DNA from: Edaphochlamys debaryana | Lineage: Eukaryota > Chlorophyta > Chlorophyceae > Chlamydomonadales | DNA length: 64,000 nt | Direction: 5' to 3' | Assembly (NCBI GenBank): GCA_016858145.1 | Contig: JAEHOE010000218.1 | Span: forward strand, 1-64,000 | Shown: positions 23,165 to 33,900 of the stretch, one piece after another | How positions within the stretch are numbered: the first letter of the stretch is position 1 | How the letters are laid out: the number at the start of each line of letters is the position of its first letter | Position numbers and translations under genes: made by a program | Notes under the pieces: generated by a model | What the model saw: only the letters and a program-made list of their open reading frames with translations | Database searches by the model: none | Told to the model about the DNA's origin: nothing

Positions 23165-24732
23165 CGGCAGCGACTGGGGCACCCGCCGTCCTGAGGACGC
23201 CATGTTCCCTCGCCCGTCTTGATCAGGGCATCTTGTATTGCAAGATTAAATGGATGTTCGCATGGGGTCGAGGCCCCGCTAGCTTCCCGGCATGCCAGTC
23301 CGGTCCATGAGCCGGCGGCGCAAGCATGTGCGTCAAGACCAAGCGGGTATGTCGCATGTTAACGGTTGCGTGGGAGGCGCGTGCTTTGGCTGAGGCGGTT
23401 GAAGGCAGCAGAGGCAGGAGCGATTTGGTTATGAGGGGCAACCTCGCGTGCATTGCCATTTAGATTTGGAGTACTGTGACGGCAGATGCAGGGCGGGGCT
23501 GTAGGGGTAGCTGTATTGCACACCGTCATGTTGGGCGGATGGAGTAGTGTTGAGAGGGTGGAGTTGGATACGTTGGATGCCGTCAGTGCAAAGGCCCGGC
23601 CCCTGCGCCAGGTGCATGGTGGGCTGGCGCTGTGGGTGCGGGAGGGCAGGGGGCATCCCTTGAGGGCGCCTGCGTACATGGACCGATTGCACGTCGCGTG
23701 TTCTAGCTTGTTGCTGCATATGAATTCCCGTGGGCTGACCTTTAAGCATATGTGTGCATGTATCCAGCTAGCAGCTAAGTGTGTTGGGCGACGTACGTGA
23801 TTCTGCAATACTCTGCTGATGCTCATGCTTGGCGCCCCAGATCCGGACGGTACGCCTGGTTGGGTGGTGGGGGTCGGTCAACACGAGCGCGCGAACGTGC
23901 CATGGGTGAGGCCGCGGGCGGCGTGGGGACTGCCCGGCCTGCGCCAGGTGCGGCAGGAGGTGCGATGCGAATCGTGCGAGTCTTGCCCCTGGCACCTGAG
24001 TCCTGAACAGTCAGTGATGCTGAGCACAACAAGTACGCTGTGTAGCACAACACGTACTACTGCGAACTTACTCTTGCCGCGCACAGGCTGCGCGGCACCT
24101 ACCTACTCTTCAGCCTCAAGACCAGCGTGCTCCGCAGCAGCGCGATTTTCTACAGCTCACTATTCCTGTTCACTTGACACGGCCGGTCTCTGAAGGGTAG
24201 GCGACCCAAAAGGTGACGCGCTTTGACCTGTCGCTCGGCAACCTGAGCGACCCTAAAGCAGCAGCGTGCGCAATTCAACGGAGACCAGGTAAGCCCACAT
24301 CGGAGATACGGGACACGGGCAGCTAGGGCGCGAGCGCTCGTCATCCGCGTTGAGGGAGTCGAGTCCACGACTTGACCCATACCTTTCACGCGCCTTGGCC
24401 AGCGCAAAAAGTCAGATGTCTTGGCATCGGGAGCGAAAGCCATCGGACATTTTAAACAAGCCCATGCGTGACACGCCTCAGGTGCCGTCCCGCCTAACGG
24501 CCCCCCGCCACACCCCCGCTCTTGTCCTGCCCGCGCTCAATGCCCCCTAGGTGCTTCCGCTTTGTAACTCTTGGCCGTCACGCTTCAACTGTACGGTACT
24601 GAGGATACAGGCATCACTGCAGGGGCCTTTAGACCTTCAAGCCCTGCTGAGCCCCACACGGAAGCCGTGCACCTCTCAGCTCAGCCCTGCGGCGGCGCGC
24701 AACGCCCAGCCGCCCAGCCTTGCCGCGCAGGC

Positions 24733-25464
24733 ATGAAGCCTCCTCCACACTCAGACGCGGAGGTTTATGCACCACCCTCACCGGATCCCCAGTCGTACCC
24801 CCAACATCATCCCCCGTCACAGCCCACGCAGCAGCAACGACCACAACCCTCAGCCGCGGCCGCACACCCGGGCGCCCTCCTCCAGCCGCAACAGGAGCAG
24901 CAGCCCTGGGCCCAGCCGGGCCCGCCACGGACCTCGCAGGGCCTGGACCTCGAGGGGGAGGCATCGTCGGCCTCCTCTGCGCCGACGGGCACCCTGCCCC
25001 TCCTCGAGGAGCGTTCCAAGCGGCACATGCGGCAGTTAGAGGCCTTCCTGCACCACAAGAGTCCCCGACTGGCAGACTCAAAGGGGCCGCTGCCGTCGCT
25101 GCGGACGCCACCAGACGAGGCCACGCCCGTGCTCCAGGCCGCCACGGACGCTGGGGGGCATGCGGGTTGCGAGCCAGTCGGCACTGCTGGGGACGCCGAG
25201 GGCGAGGAGCCGGCGGCAGCTTGGCCGGGCAGCGGCAGGGGTGCTACCGCGCCCGCCCCCACGCTGATGACGCTGGGGGCGAGGCTGAACCGCACCGCGG
25301 GGCTGCAGCCAGTGGCGGCGGCGCGGCCAGCCGCGGAGCCGCAGCCGGCGCCGCACCTGGATGACTGCGCCTCCTCCGGCACGGTCAGGGCCGGGCAGGG
25401 GGAGTTGCCGCCGCCCGGGGAGGACCCCTTCTGGGATGACATACGGCGCATCTTCAACATGTGA
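24733..25464 (+). CDS. Array unit 4 open frame, identical 243-aa protein
   Basis: Fourth copy, translation identical. The unit that carries it is cut 86 bases before its expected end, well downstream of this frame. Confidence 0.4.
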   Translation: MKPPPHSDAEVYAPPSPDPQSYPQHHPPSQPTQQQRPQPSAAAAHPGALLQPQQEQQPWAQPGPPRTSQGLDLEGEASSASSAPTGTLPLLEERSKRHMRQLEAFLHHKSPRLADSKGPLPSLRTPPDEATPVLQAATDAGGHAGCEPVGTAGDAEGEEPAAAWPGSGRGATAPAPTLMTLGARLNRTAGLQPVAAARPAAEPQPAPHLDDCASSGTVRAGQGELPPPGEDPFWDDIRRIFNM

Positions 25465-26772
25465 CGGCAGCGACTGGGGCACCCGCCGTCCTGAGGACGC
25501 CATGTTCCCTCGCCCGTCTTGATCAGGGCATCTTGTATTGCAAGATTAAATGGATGTTCGCATGGGGTCGAGGCCCCGCTAGCTTCCCGGCATGCCAGTC
25601 CGGTCCATGAGCCGGCGGCGCAAGCATGTGCGTCAAGACCAAGCGGGTATGTCGCATGTTAACGGTTGCGTGGGAGGCGCGTGCTTTGGCTGAGGCGGTT
25701 GAAGGCAGCAGAGGCAGGAGCGATTTGGTTATGAGGGGCAACCTCGCGTGCATTGCCATTTAGATTTGGAGTACTGTGACGGCAGATGCAGGGCGGGGCT
25801 GTAGGGGTAGCTGTATTGCACACCGTCATGTTGGGCGGATGGAGTAGTGTTGAGAGGGTGGAGTTGGATACGTTGGATGCCGTCAGTGCAAAGGCCCGGC
25901 CCCTGCGCCAGGTGCATGGTGGGCTGGCGCTGTGGGTGCGGGAGGGCAGGGGGCATCCCTTGAGGGCGCCTGCGTACATGGACCGATTGCACGTCGCGTG
26001 TTCTAGCTTGTTGCTGCATATGAATTCCCGTGGGCTGACCTTTAAGCATATGTGTGCATGTATCCAGCTAGCAGCTAAGTGTGTTGGGCGACGTACGTGA
26101 TTCTGCAATACTCTGCTGATGCTCATGCTTGGCGCCCCAGATCCGGACGGTACGCCTGGTTGGGTGGTGGGGGAGGTCGAGCTCCGCCTTGCTTGGAGTC
26201 CTCACGCAGTGCCTTGTGATATCTGGTCTGTGCTCGTCTGGTTTGCTGATGGCGTCGCGGGATCCGGGTTGCATGTAACTCTGGCAAGAAGCAGGCACTC
26301 AAGCATGGAGATAGATACATACCGGTACCATACCGGAGGACGCATGCTGTAATGGTCTGGCATGTGGTCCCGCCTGAGGGGCGTACCTGCGTTGTGCCTG
26401 CATCTAACCCTTTGTCCAGTTGTACCCAGCACCAAGTCATGCATACGTGGGGCCTCCGTCCGCTGGGGGACGGGCTGGAGTGCTCGCCTACGTGTGGAAG
26501 TGACACCGGGGCCGCCGTGTGGTTGCAGGCATTGTGGTGCGGGCGTCATCAGGCAGTAACCACCTGGTGGCGCGCACAAGAGTGCGCTACCGCCCGGGGG
26601 GTGGCGGGCATAGCCCCCGCGCAGTACACAAGCAACAAGGCCATCTAGCACTACACGGAGCGGTACACGCAGAAGATGTAGTCGGTGATGCGGCTGATAG
26701 CGGCTATGCTAGAGTAACCGGCATGCTGCCGGGGGGGTAATGGAAGATGTGAAGGAGACCAGGGCCCAGGGC

Positions 26773-26848
26773 CCTGGACTCTCCTGGACACTCTCAGCAG
26801 CCACCATGACCCGCTGGTGGCTGCTGAGAGTGTCCAGGAGAGTCCAGG
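26773..26848. repeat. Perfect 33-bp inverted repeat, 10-base loop
   Basis: Arms 26,773-26,805 and 26,816-26,848 are fully complementary; the loop is ATGACCCGCT. Each arm also carries an internal near-repeat (TCCTGGACTCTC/CTGGACACTCTC type). There is no flanking coding sequence. Confidence 0.95.
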
Positions 26849-27174
26849 ATCCGCTCACCCTGTGGGCCCGCGGCGTGACTCCACCCGAGACGCCTCTGTC
26901 GTGCAGCAGTTGACGGGCGTGCAGCTGCTGAGGTCCCCTGGACCTGACGCCGGCCCTACTGCGCTCCGCCCAGCATCGCCTCACGACAATCTGCACCGAG
27001 CCACTGACCTCCCCGCCGCCAAGCACCTGGCTACGCTGCCCATATCCGAAGACTGGATCTCCTGCACGCCTGCACTGCACGGCACCCCTAGTGAACACAC
27101 AGAGCGTGGCTTGCTTACGGTTTCCTCGATACCTAACACAGAGCGTGGCAGAAGCAGGCCGGCCCTGTCGACCG

Positions 27175-27560
27175 CTGCTCCCCTGAACGTATCGCCGCCC
27201 AGAACGGCAGTAGCGTGCGAGCCGGTCTTGCCCCCCCAGCTTCCTGCCCTCCCGCACAAACCCCGTGCCGGTTCGAAGCGCCTCATTGGGTTGCAGGGAG
27301 CGCAAACGCGCTCTCTTGCTCGGTCTAGACAGACCGCGTGGTGCAGGTGAGGGGGGGAAAGCGTTGCACACGTGCCTTCTGGCGGTCTGGGGCAGGGCTG
27401 AACGTGGTGTGTTCAGGATCCACCAACCCAGCATCAACTGCGGCGCCCCTGTCATGTCCCCTGAACCTGTCGCCGCTTAGAACTGCAGGAGGGGACAGGA
27501 GCAGCCCTCCTGCTCCCCTGAACCTGTCGCCGCCCAGAGCGGCAGTAGCCTGCCAACCCC
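27175..27560 (+). repeat. Short diverged direct repeats
   Basis: A block reading CCCCTGAAC..GTCGCCGCCCAGA followed by .CGGCAGTAGC.TGC occurs at about 27,178 and 27,514, with a more diverged copy at about 27,458 (CGCCGCTTAGAACTGCAG). A second small repeat, ACACAGAGCGTGGC, occurs at about 27,098 and 27,138. Probably remnants of an old duplicated element. Confidence 0.65.
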
Positions 27561-27746
27561 TGCCCCGCCCCCCAGCCTCCGGAGTCCTGCCTCCCACACT
27601 CCCCCCGCCGATACGCAGCGCCCCAATGTCTGCAGTTTACACAACGAGTGTCTTCTCGCATTCGAGCGGTGCGACTAGCGCATTCGCGCGGCAATGAGCG
27701 TGGGCGTGCCCGTCGGAAGACTGTGCTCTTTGTTTGCAAGTTGTCG

Positions 27747-27753
27747 TATAATA
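27747..27753 (+). promoter_or_regulatory. Possible TATA box of the eIF3c gene
   Basis: TATAATA in an otherwise GC-rich region, 215 bases before the proposed start codon. This would leave a 5' untranslated region of about 190 bases. Pattern only. Confidence 0.3.
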
Positions 27754-27967
27754 ACATTTTGTGAGTTAGCTGGGGCTGACGGGCGCTCTTTGGGGCTGCA
27801 CCCGCATTGCATCAAGCGCTGCGATCCGCGCCTGCACTCTCGTCTCCGCTTGCCCTCCCACTTGCTTTTCCTCACAGCAGTTAGCTTGCACGTCAGCGAC
27901 TAGGGTCGCGGTGCTGTCTTTGCTGCCTTACCACAGCCGTTTGGCGGCGGACTCTCGATCTTGAGCC

Positions 27968-30900
27968 ATGGCAAGTGCCCTTGCCCTTGGTGGCCTGCAG
28001 CAGCCCTCAGGTGCCAGGTTATGCTGATCAGCGACCCTTCTGTGCGCGCAGTCTAAGTTCTGGGGCCGTGGCGAGAGCGATGAGGAGGAGGAGGAGCAGA
28101 CCTCCGAGGAGGAGGAGGAGGAGAGCTCCAGCTCTGGCTCCAGCTCTTCCGGCAGCTCGGAGTCTGGATCGGACTCTGACTCCGACTCTGACTCCGACTC
28201 GGACTCGGACGACGACGGCCCCAACAAGTGAGCGCGCAGCCGCCGAAATCCCGCCCTGCGGCTGGCCGACCGCACCTGAGGCCTTGCCGCCTGGCGCATT
28301 TGCAGGTTCTTGGCCGGTTCGAGCGATTCGGACAGCGATAACGATCGGCGCGTGGTGAAGAGCGAGAAGGACAAGCGCATGGGCGAACTGGCGCAGACCG
28401 CGGAGGACATCCGGGTGCGTTGCCTTGGCGCTGTCGCGGCACGTCGCTGGTGGCACTTGGCTCGCAGCCTGGTTTGATGGCAAACTGGCGAGAGTCTTTG
28501 CGGCGGCATGGCGGCAACACCCGTGCCCTTGTTCGTTACGTGCGCAGAACAAGATGAAGATCAATGACTGGAGCGCGATCCAGGAGCTGTTTGACACGCT
28601 CAACCAGCGCCTGGAGAAGGCGCGCAAGTTCATTCAGGGCAGCCAGATGCCGCGCGTATACCTGAGGCTGCTGGTTGACCTGGAGGACTTCCTGACGGAT
28701 AAGCTGCAAGACAAGGACATGAAGAAGAAGATGTCGGCCAGCAACGCTAAGGCGCTGAACACGATGAAGCAGCGCCTAAAGAAGCACAACGTCCAGTTCA
28801 CGGAGCAGCTGGCCAAGGTGGAGCTGGGGGCTGGCAAAGCGGATATGGGAGAGAAAGGGGGGGGCGACCTTGGGGTCTGTGTAAGCAGGAGTCCCGGCCC
28901 CCTCGCACCCTGACCCCCCTTCCCCCTCCATACACACTGTTCCCCCCCAGATCCGCGAGAACCCCGATGAGGAGTCGGAGGAGGAGGAGGAGCAGCAGGC
29001 CAGCAGCGACAGCGACAGCGGCGATGAGCGCGACGCGGAGGAGCGCAAGCAGGTGCGCCGGCGGTCACGCTCTGTCTGGGCTCCAGGGGAACCTTCTGCA
29101 CGCTGGGGGAGGCAACCAGACCTGCCTTGCCTGCCTGCCTGCGCGCGCTGTGTGGGCACCCGCCCTACCTCGTTGTTGGGTTCGCGTTCGGGGCCTAACT
29201 GTGCGTCGTCCCGCTCACTTGACCATCCGCTCAGGGCCAGCAGCAGGCCAAGGCCAAGGACAAGCTGCTGACCATGGACCCCAAGGAGATCACCTACGAG
29301 ATGGTGGCGCGCAAGCTGCGCGAGATCATCATGACCAGGTGGGCTGATTGCCGTACGGGGGCCGCACCGATGGATGGCGGCCCTGGCCGGGTGTGACGTG
29401 CACGCGTAGCTATCGATTTGGGTGGCCGGGCTTCAACCCGACCGATGCCTTCCTCCGTCCCCTTGCTCGCCTCCCTCCCCAGGGGTCGCCGCGGCACGGA
29501 CAAGCAGGAGCAGGTCGAGATGCTCACCTACCTGGTGCAGGTGCGTGGCCCTTGGGGCTGTCGTCCCTTGGCTTGGGGGGAGCAGAAGAAAGGGCGGGCC
29601 CGCCATGGGCTTCCGGGGCCAGGTCTGCTCGGGGCGGGGCCAGGTCTGCTCGGGGCGGAGCAGAACAGGGGACGGACAGGGCTCCCAGAGTGGATGCGGG
29701 GGGATGCCGCGTGCGGCCCACCTCGGAGCAAGGGCATCCTGGCGAGGGGCCGAGCTTGCCGACAACCGGAGGCCTGACTCACGGAGCGCGAGCGGCAGCA
29801 GCCTCCACTGCAGCGGCGCAAGCGGCGCCAGGATCCCGGAGCGAGGGCGGCCGGCGGAGTAGCGAGCACGGGAGCCGGGACGAGGGCCGCTCAGGAGCAG
29901 CGCAGCCCAGCTTGGAGAGGGACTCGGACGCCATGGAGAGCGTGGGCCCCGCCCCGGCTGGCCATCCTGCCGGCCGGGATCATCTGGGGTCAATCAGAGG
30001 CCAGCCGTGCCGCCGGCCGAGGTCCTGCGCCCGGCTGGCAAGGCAGCCGCAGGCGCCGCACGCACCGCGCACCTCGCTACGGCGGCAGGCGCGGACGGAG
30101 CTCAGCCCTGCGCCGCGCCCATGCTGGCGCCCATGCGGGGCTGCGGGTCGGCACGGGCGTGCAGGAGCGGTCCGCTTGTGGCAGCAGGCCCTTCGCGACC
30201 AGCCCCGTCGCCTGTGGCTGTGGCTGCCGTGGCAGCGTCCGGTCCTGGCCTGGGCTGTCTAAGGCAGCGCAGTGCGGAGGGCCTGCGGGAGCGGCGCCTG
30301 CGCCCGCACCAGCACCAGCAGCGGCTGCAGCACCGGGGCGGGGGCGGGGGCGGGCCGCACCGCCTCCCACGCTGGGGAGCCGGTCCGCGACCGCCCGGGT
30401 TTCGTCGTGCCTGACGGCTCCCGGGCCTGACAGTCCCCACCACTCCGAGCGTCGTAACCTGTCGGACATGCCCCTGACCACTGCCCTTCTCCCCCTCCCC
30501 TTGCGACCCCGCCCCCCCAACCCCCGCTGTTGACGGCCTCAGGTGTCCAAGGGCCCCGCCCAGCGCTTCGAGGTGCTGGCGCAGCTGACCAGCTCCCTGT
30601 TCGACCTGAACCCGGGCATGAAGGGCCACCTCAGCACCGGCCTGTGGAAGAAGTGCGTGGTCAACCTGCTGGAGATGCTGCGCATCCTGCAGGTGCGGGC
30701 GGGGAGATCGAGGTTGCGAGAGTTCGGCGGGCAGGGGCGAAGGGGGCGTGTGGGCGAGGGGCGGGGGACCGGGAGTGAGGGCAAGGGAGGTGGAGCGGCG
30801 CGGAGGGTACCGGAGGCTGAGGGTGCCGACCAGGGCGTTGCCATCTGGCCCTGGACCGGGGTCAGTCTCTGGGCAGGCGAGTCAGCCCTGTCAACCCCTC

Positions 30901-33900
30901 CCCCCCAGGACAACCCCTCCATCAAGGTGGACGACCAGATGGACGCCATGGAGGAGCGCACGGAGCCGCCGGCCGAGGGGGTTGAGGTGGGAGCGGGGGT
31001 GCAGTGGGGTTGCAGTGGGGGGGAAGGGGAGCGGGGAGCGTGTGTGTAAGGCATGTGTGGGCGGGTGGGGGCGGGAGAGGCTGCCGGAGGGTGGGGCACG
31101 ACGGCGGGGTCTGCCAACGCGAGGGCAGGACGGCGGGCTCGGGGGCAGCAGGCACATGCGGGGAGCCGGAGGCCCAAACACGCCACTCATCCGCTATCCG
31201 CTCCTCCACCCCACCCCCCAGGTCAAGGTGTGGGGCAACGTGGTGGCCTTCGTGGAGCGCCTGGACGACGAGCTGTTCAAGAGCCTGCAGGTGGGGGGGG
31301 TGTTTGAAGGGGGTAGGGAGGGGCCGGGGCCAGTGGGGGACGAGAGGGGGCGCGCGGCAAGGAGCAAGGGCAGGCGAGGGCCGGGAATGAACGAGCGCGG
31401 TCGCCACCCCTGAAGAAAGTTTAGGGAGTGGGACTGAAGGGGGCAGTGGGGCTGTTGACAAGCCTGCAGGTAGGGAGGCGGGTCCATAACGGGGAACATG
31501 AGGGGGCGGGAGGCAAGGCGAGGGCGGGGTTAACGAGCGCGGTCGACCCCCTCCCCACCCCGCAGGTGATTGACCCCCACACGCACGAGTACATGGCCCG
31601 GCTCAAGGACGAGCCCGTGTACCTGGCGCTGGGGACCAAGGTGCTCGAGTACCTCAACCGGTGAGGAGCGGGGGGGTGGGGGGCTGCGGAGTGCGGCTGC
31701 GGGCCGAGGAGGCGAAAGGGGCGTCAGCTTCTTGGCTAACCCACCTGCATGTGTCCCCTTCCTCACGGTTTCCCTCGTCCTCCCACCCCCACTCGCCTCC
31801 CCCCCCAGCGTGGGCGACACCGCGGGCGCCCCCAAGGTGGCCCTGCGCCTGGTGGAGCACCTCTACTACAAGACGGACGCCGTGTACGAGGCCATGCGCA
31901 AGCTGACCACGGCGCAGCAGCAGGCGGCCAACGTCACGGTGCCGGCGGAGGGGGAGGAGGGCGAGGAGGCGGAGGAGGCGGCCAAGGTGGGAGGGGCCCC
32001 GCCTGAGGTGTCTGCGAGGGGGTGGGCGTGTGGGATAGCTTCGAGGGCACGGCCGGCACAGGCCCATGGCATCACGTTGACCCACACGAGCTTGGGCTGC
32101 TTATCGGTACTACCACTGAACCCCTCTGGCGCCCTTGCAAAGCAGCCCTCACCAAGGCGAAGCAGCCCTCACAACGCAGTTTTCCTCCCTCTCCCTCCCT
32201 CTCCCTCCAACAAACACTCCCTCCCTCGGCGCGATCCCGCTCAGCCACAAACACTCCCTCCCTCTCCCTCCCGCCCCCCTCCCCCGCCAGGTGGAGGTGC
32301 TGGTCCCCGCCGACTACACCATGGCCGCCGACTGCCACGAGCTCATGCACTCGCTCGTGTCGGCCATCTTCCGCTCCGGGGACGAGCGCACCAAGGCCCG
32401 CGCCATGCTGTGCTACATCTACCACAAGGTGGGGGCCGAGGCTGCGTGCGGTGCGGAGTGCGGGACGGCATCACATGGACGTGCGTACACGTGCACAGCT
32501 TGCCGATTTTGCTCCCTGCCCCTTGCATCTCGTTCTCCGCCTCCCTAACCCCGACCTTCCCCCCCCCCCTCCTCCACCCCAGGCCATCCATGACGACTTC
32601 CACGGCGCCCGCGACCTGCTGCTCATGAGCCACCTGCAGGTGCGGGGGGCGGAGGGGGGCGTGAGTGTGTGTGTGGAAGGGTTTGGCTGGGGGCTAAGGT
32701 GTGTGTGCGCGGACCCACCGGCTGTCGTCGGGAGGAGGAGCGTAGAAGCAGAGGCCGCGCCATGGCCGCCCAGTGTCTCTCTCGCTTCGCGTTTATGCTT
32801 TCCCCGCCTGCAACACCTGACCCCGCCCCCCCGCCTGCCGTACGCCGTACGTCACGTGCCGTACACAGGACTCGATCCAGCACATGGACGTGTCGACCAT
32901 GATCCTGTACAACCGCGCGATCGCGCAGCTGGGCCTGGCCGCCTTCCGCGCGGGCCTCATCCCCGAGGCCCACGCCTGCCTGAACGAGCTGTACGGCAGC
33001 GGCCACATCAAGGAGCTGCTGGCGCAGGGTGAGGGGGGGCGGAGGGGGCTGTCGGGTGTGTATGGCACGGGGGCCGAGCGCGCGACCGCTGAGTATCGGA
33101 GGTCATTGGCTTGAGGTGCCAGCTCAGGCCGGCGGTTCAAGGTCAGCCCTTCACCTCTCACACCTGAATGCGCTTCTCCCCCGCCTCCCCTGCCGTCCAG
33201 GCATGTCGATGGGCAAGTACCACGAGAAGACGCCCGAGCAGGAGATCGCGGAGAAGCGGCGCCAGATGCCCTTCCACATGCACATCACGCTGGAGCTGCT
33301 GGAGAGCGCCTACCTGACCTGCGCCATGCTGCTCGAGGTGGGTGCGCGGGGTGTCCGGGGGTGGGGGACCGGGGGCTGCGGGCTGGGGAGGCGGGGTGTG
33401 GGGGCCGCTCCTGAATGGAGCTTCAGGGCGTAGGTGCCAAGCCGGGGGCCGTTCCCTACCCTATCGCTCCCGTGTCCCTCGACCCCGTAACTCGCCGAGC
33501 TCCGCCTCCTCACCCCCTCCGCCCCGACGTATTCCTCCCCCCCCCCCGCCCAGGTCCCCAACATGGCCGCCAACCCGCTCAACCCCAAGAAGAAGATGAT
33601 CTCCAAGTCCTTCCACCGCATTTGGGACACGTACGCGCGCCAGGCCTTCACGGGCCCGCCCGAGAACGTGCGCGACCACATCATGGCGGCCTCGCGCGCC
33701 CTGGCCCAGGTGGGGGCAGGGAGGGGGGACAGTGGGGTGTGGCGGGGAACGAGGGAGCTGAGGTGTGTTGCCAATACCGGTATGGTTCGTCTTGCAGGCC
33801 GCTTTCCCGCCCCGGTCCCTCAGCGTCTGCCGTTCTTTTCAATCCTCTCACCCACCTCACCCTCCACCCCCCACCCCCGCTATCCCTCCAGGGTGACTGG

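Larger units (their letters stand above)
17061..26173 (+). repeat. Tandem array of four 2.3-kb units
   Basis: Units begin at 17,061, 19,360, 21,660 and 23,960. Units 2 and 3 are exactly 2,300 bases; unit 1 is 2,299 because one C is missing from a C run near 17,644; unit 4 stops after 2,214 bases at 26,173. By eye only two differences separate unit 1 from the others: that missing C and a C at 18,766 where the later units have T. Each unit holds one proline/glutamine-rich open frame (listed separately), a good splice-donor match (GAGACCAG|GTAAGC, for example at 17,390) and about 1.4 kb without a supported gene. Flanks on both sides are unrelated to the unit. Confidence 0.97.
26174..27967. other. 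Intergenic stretch upstream of the eIF3c gene
   Basis: No supported gene. It contains the 33-bp inverted repeat and short direct repeats listed separately, and near its right end the presumed promoter and 5' untranslated region of the eIF3c gene. Confidence 0.6.

Noticed and set aside
17061..26173. Hammerhead ribozyme or retrozyme in the tandem unit
   Set aside because: Tandem units of this kind can be retrozymes. I found CTGATGA (near 18,363) and CTGAGGA (near 18,591) but no following GAAA and stem arrangement on either strand.
29348..30262. 304-codon frame inside the eIF3c gene
   Set aside because: It lies mostly in intron 7 and crosses exon 7 in a different frame from eIF3c; no domain, typical chance frame in GC-rich DNA.
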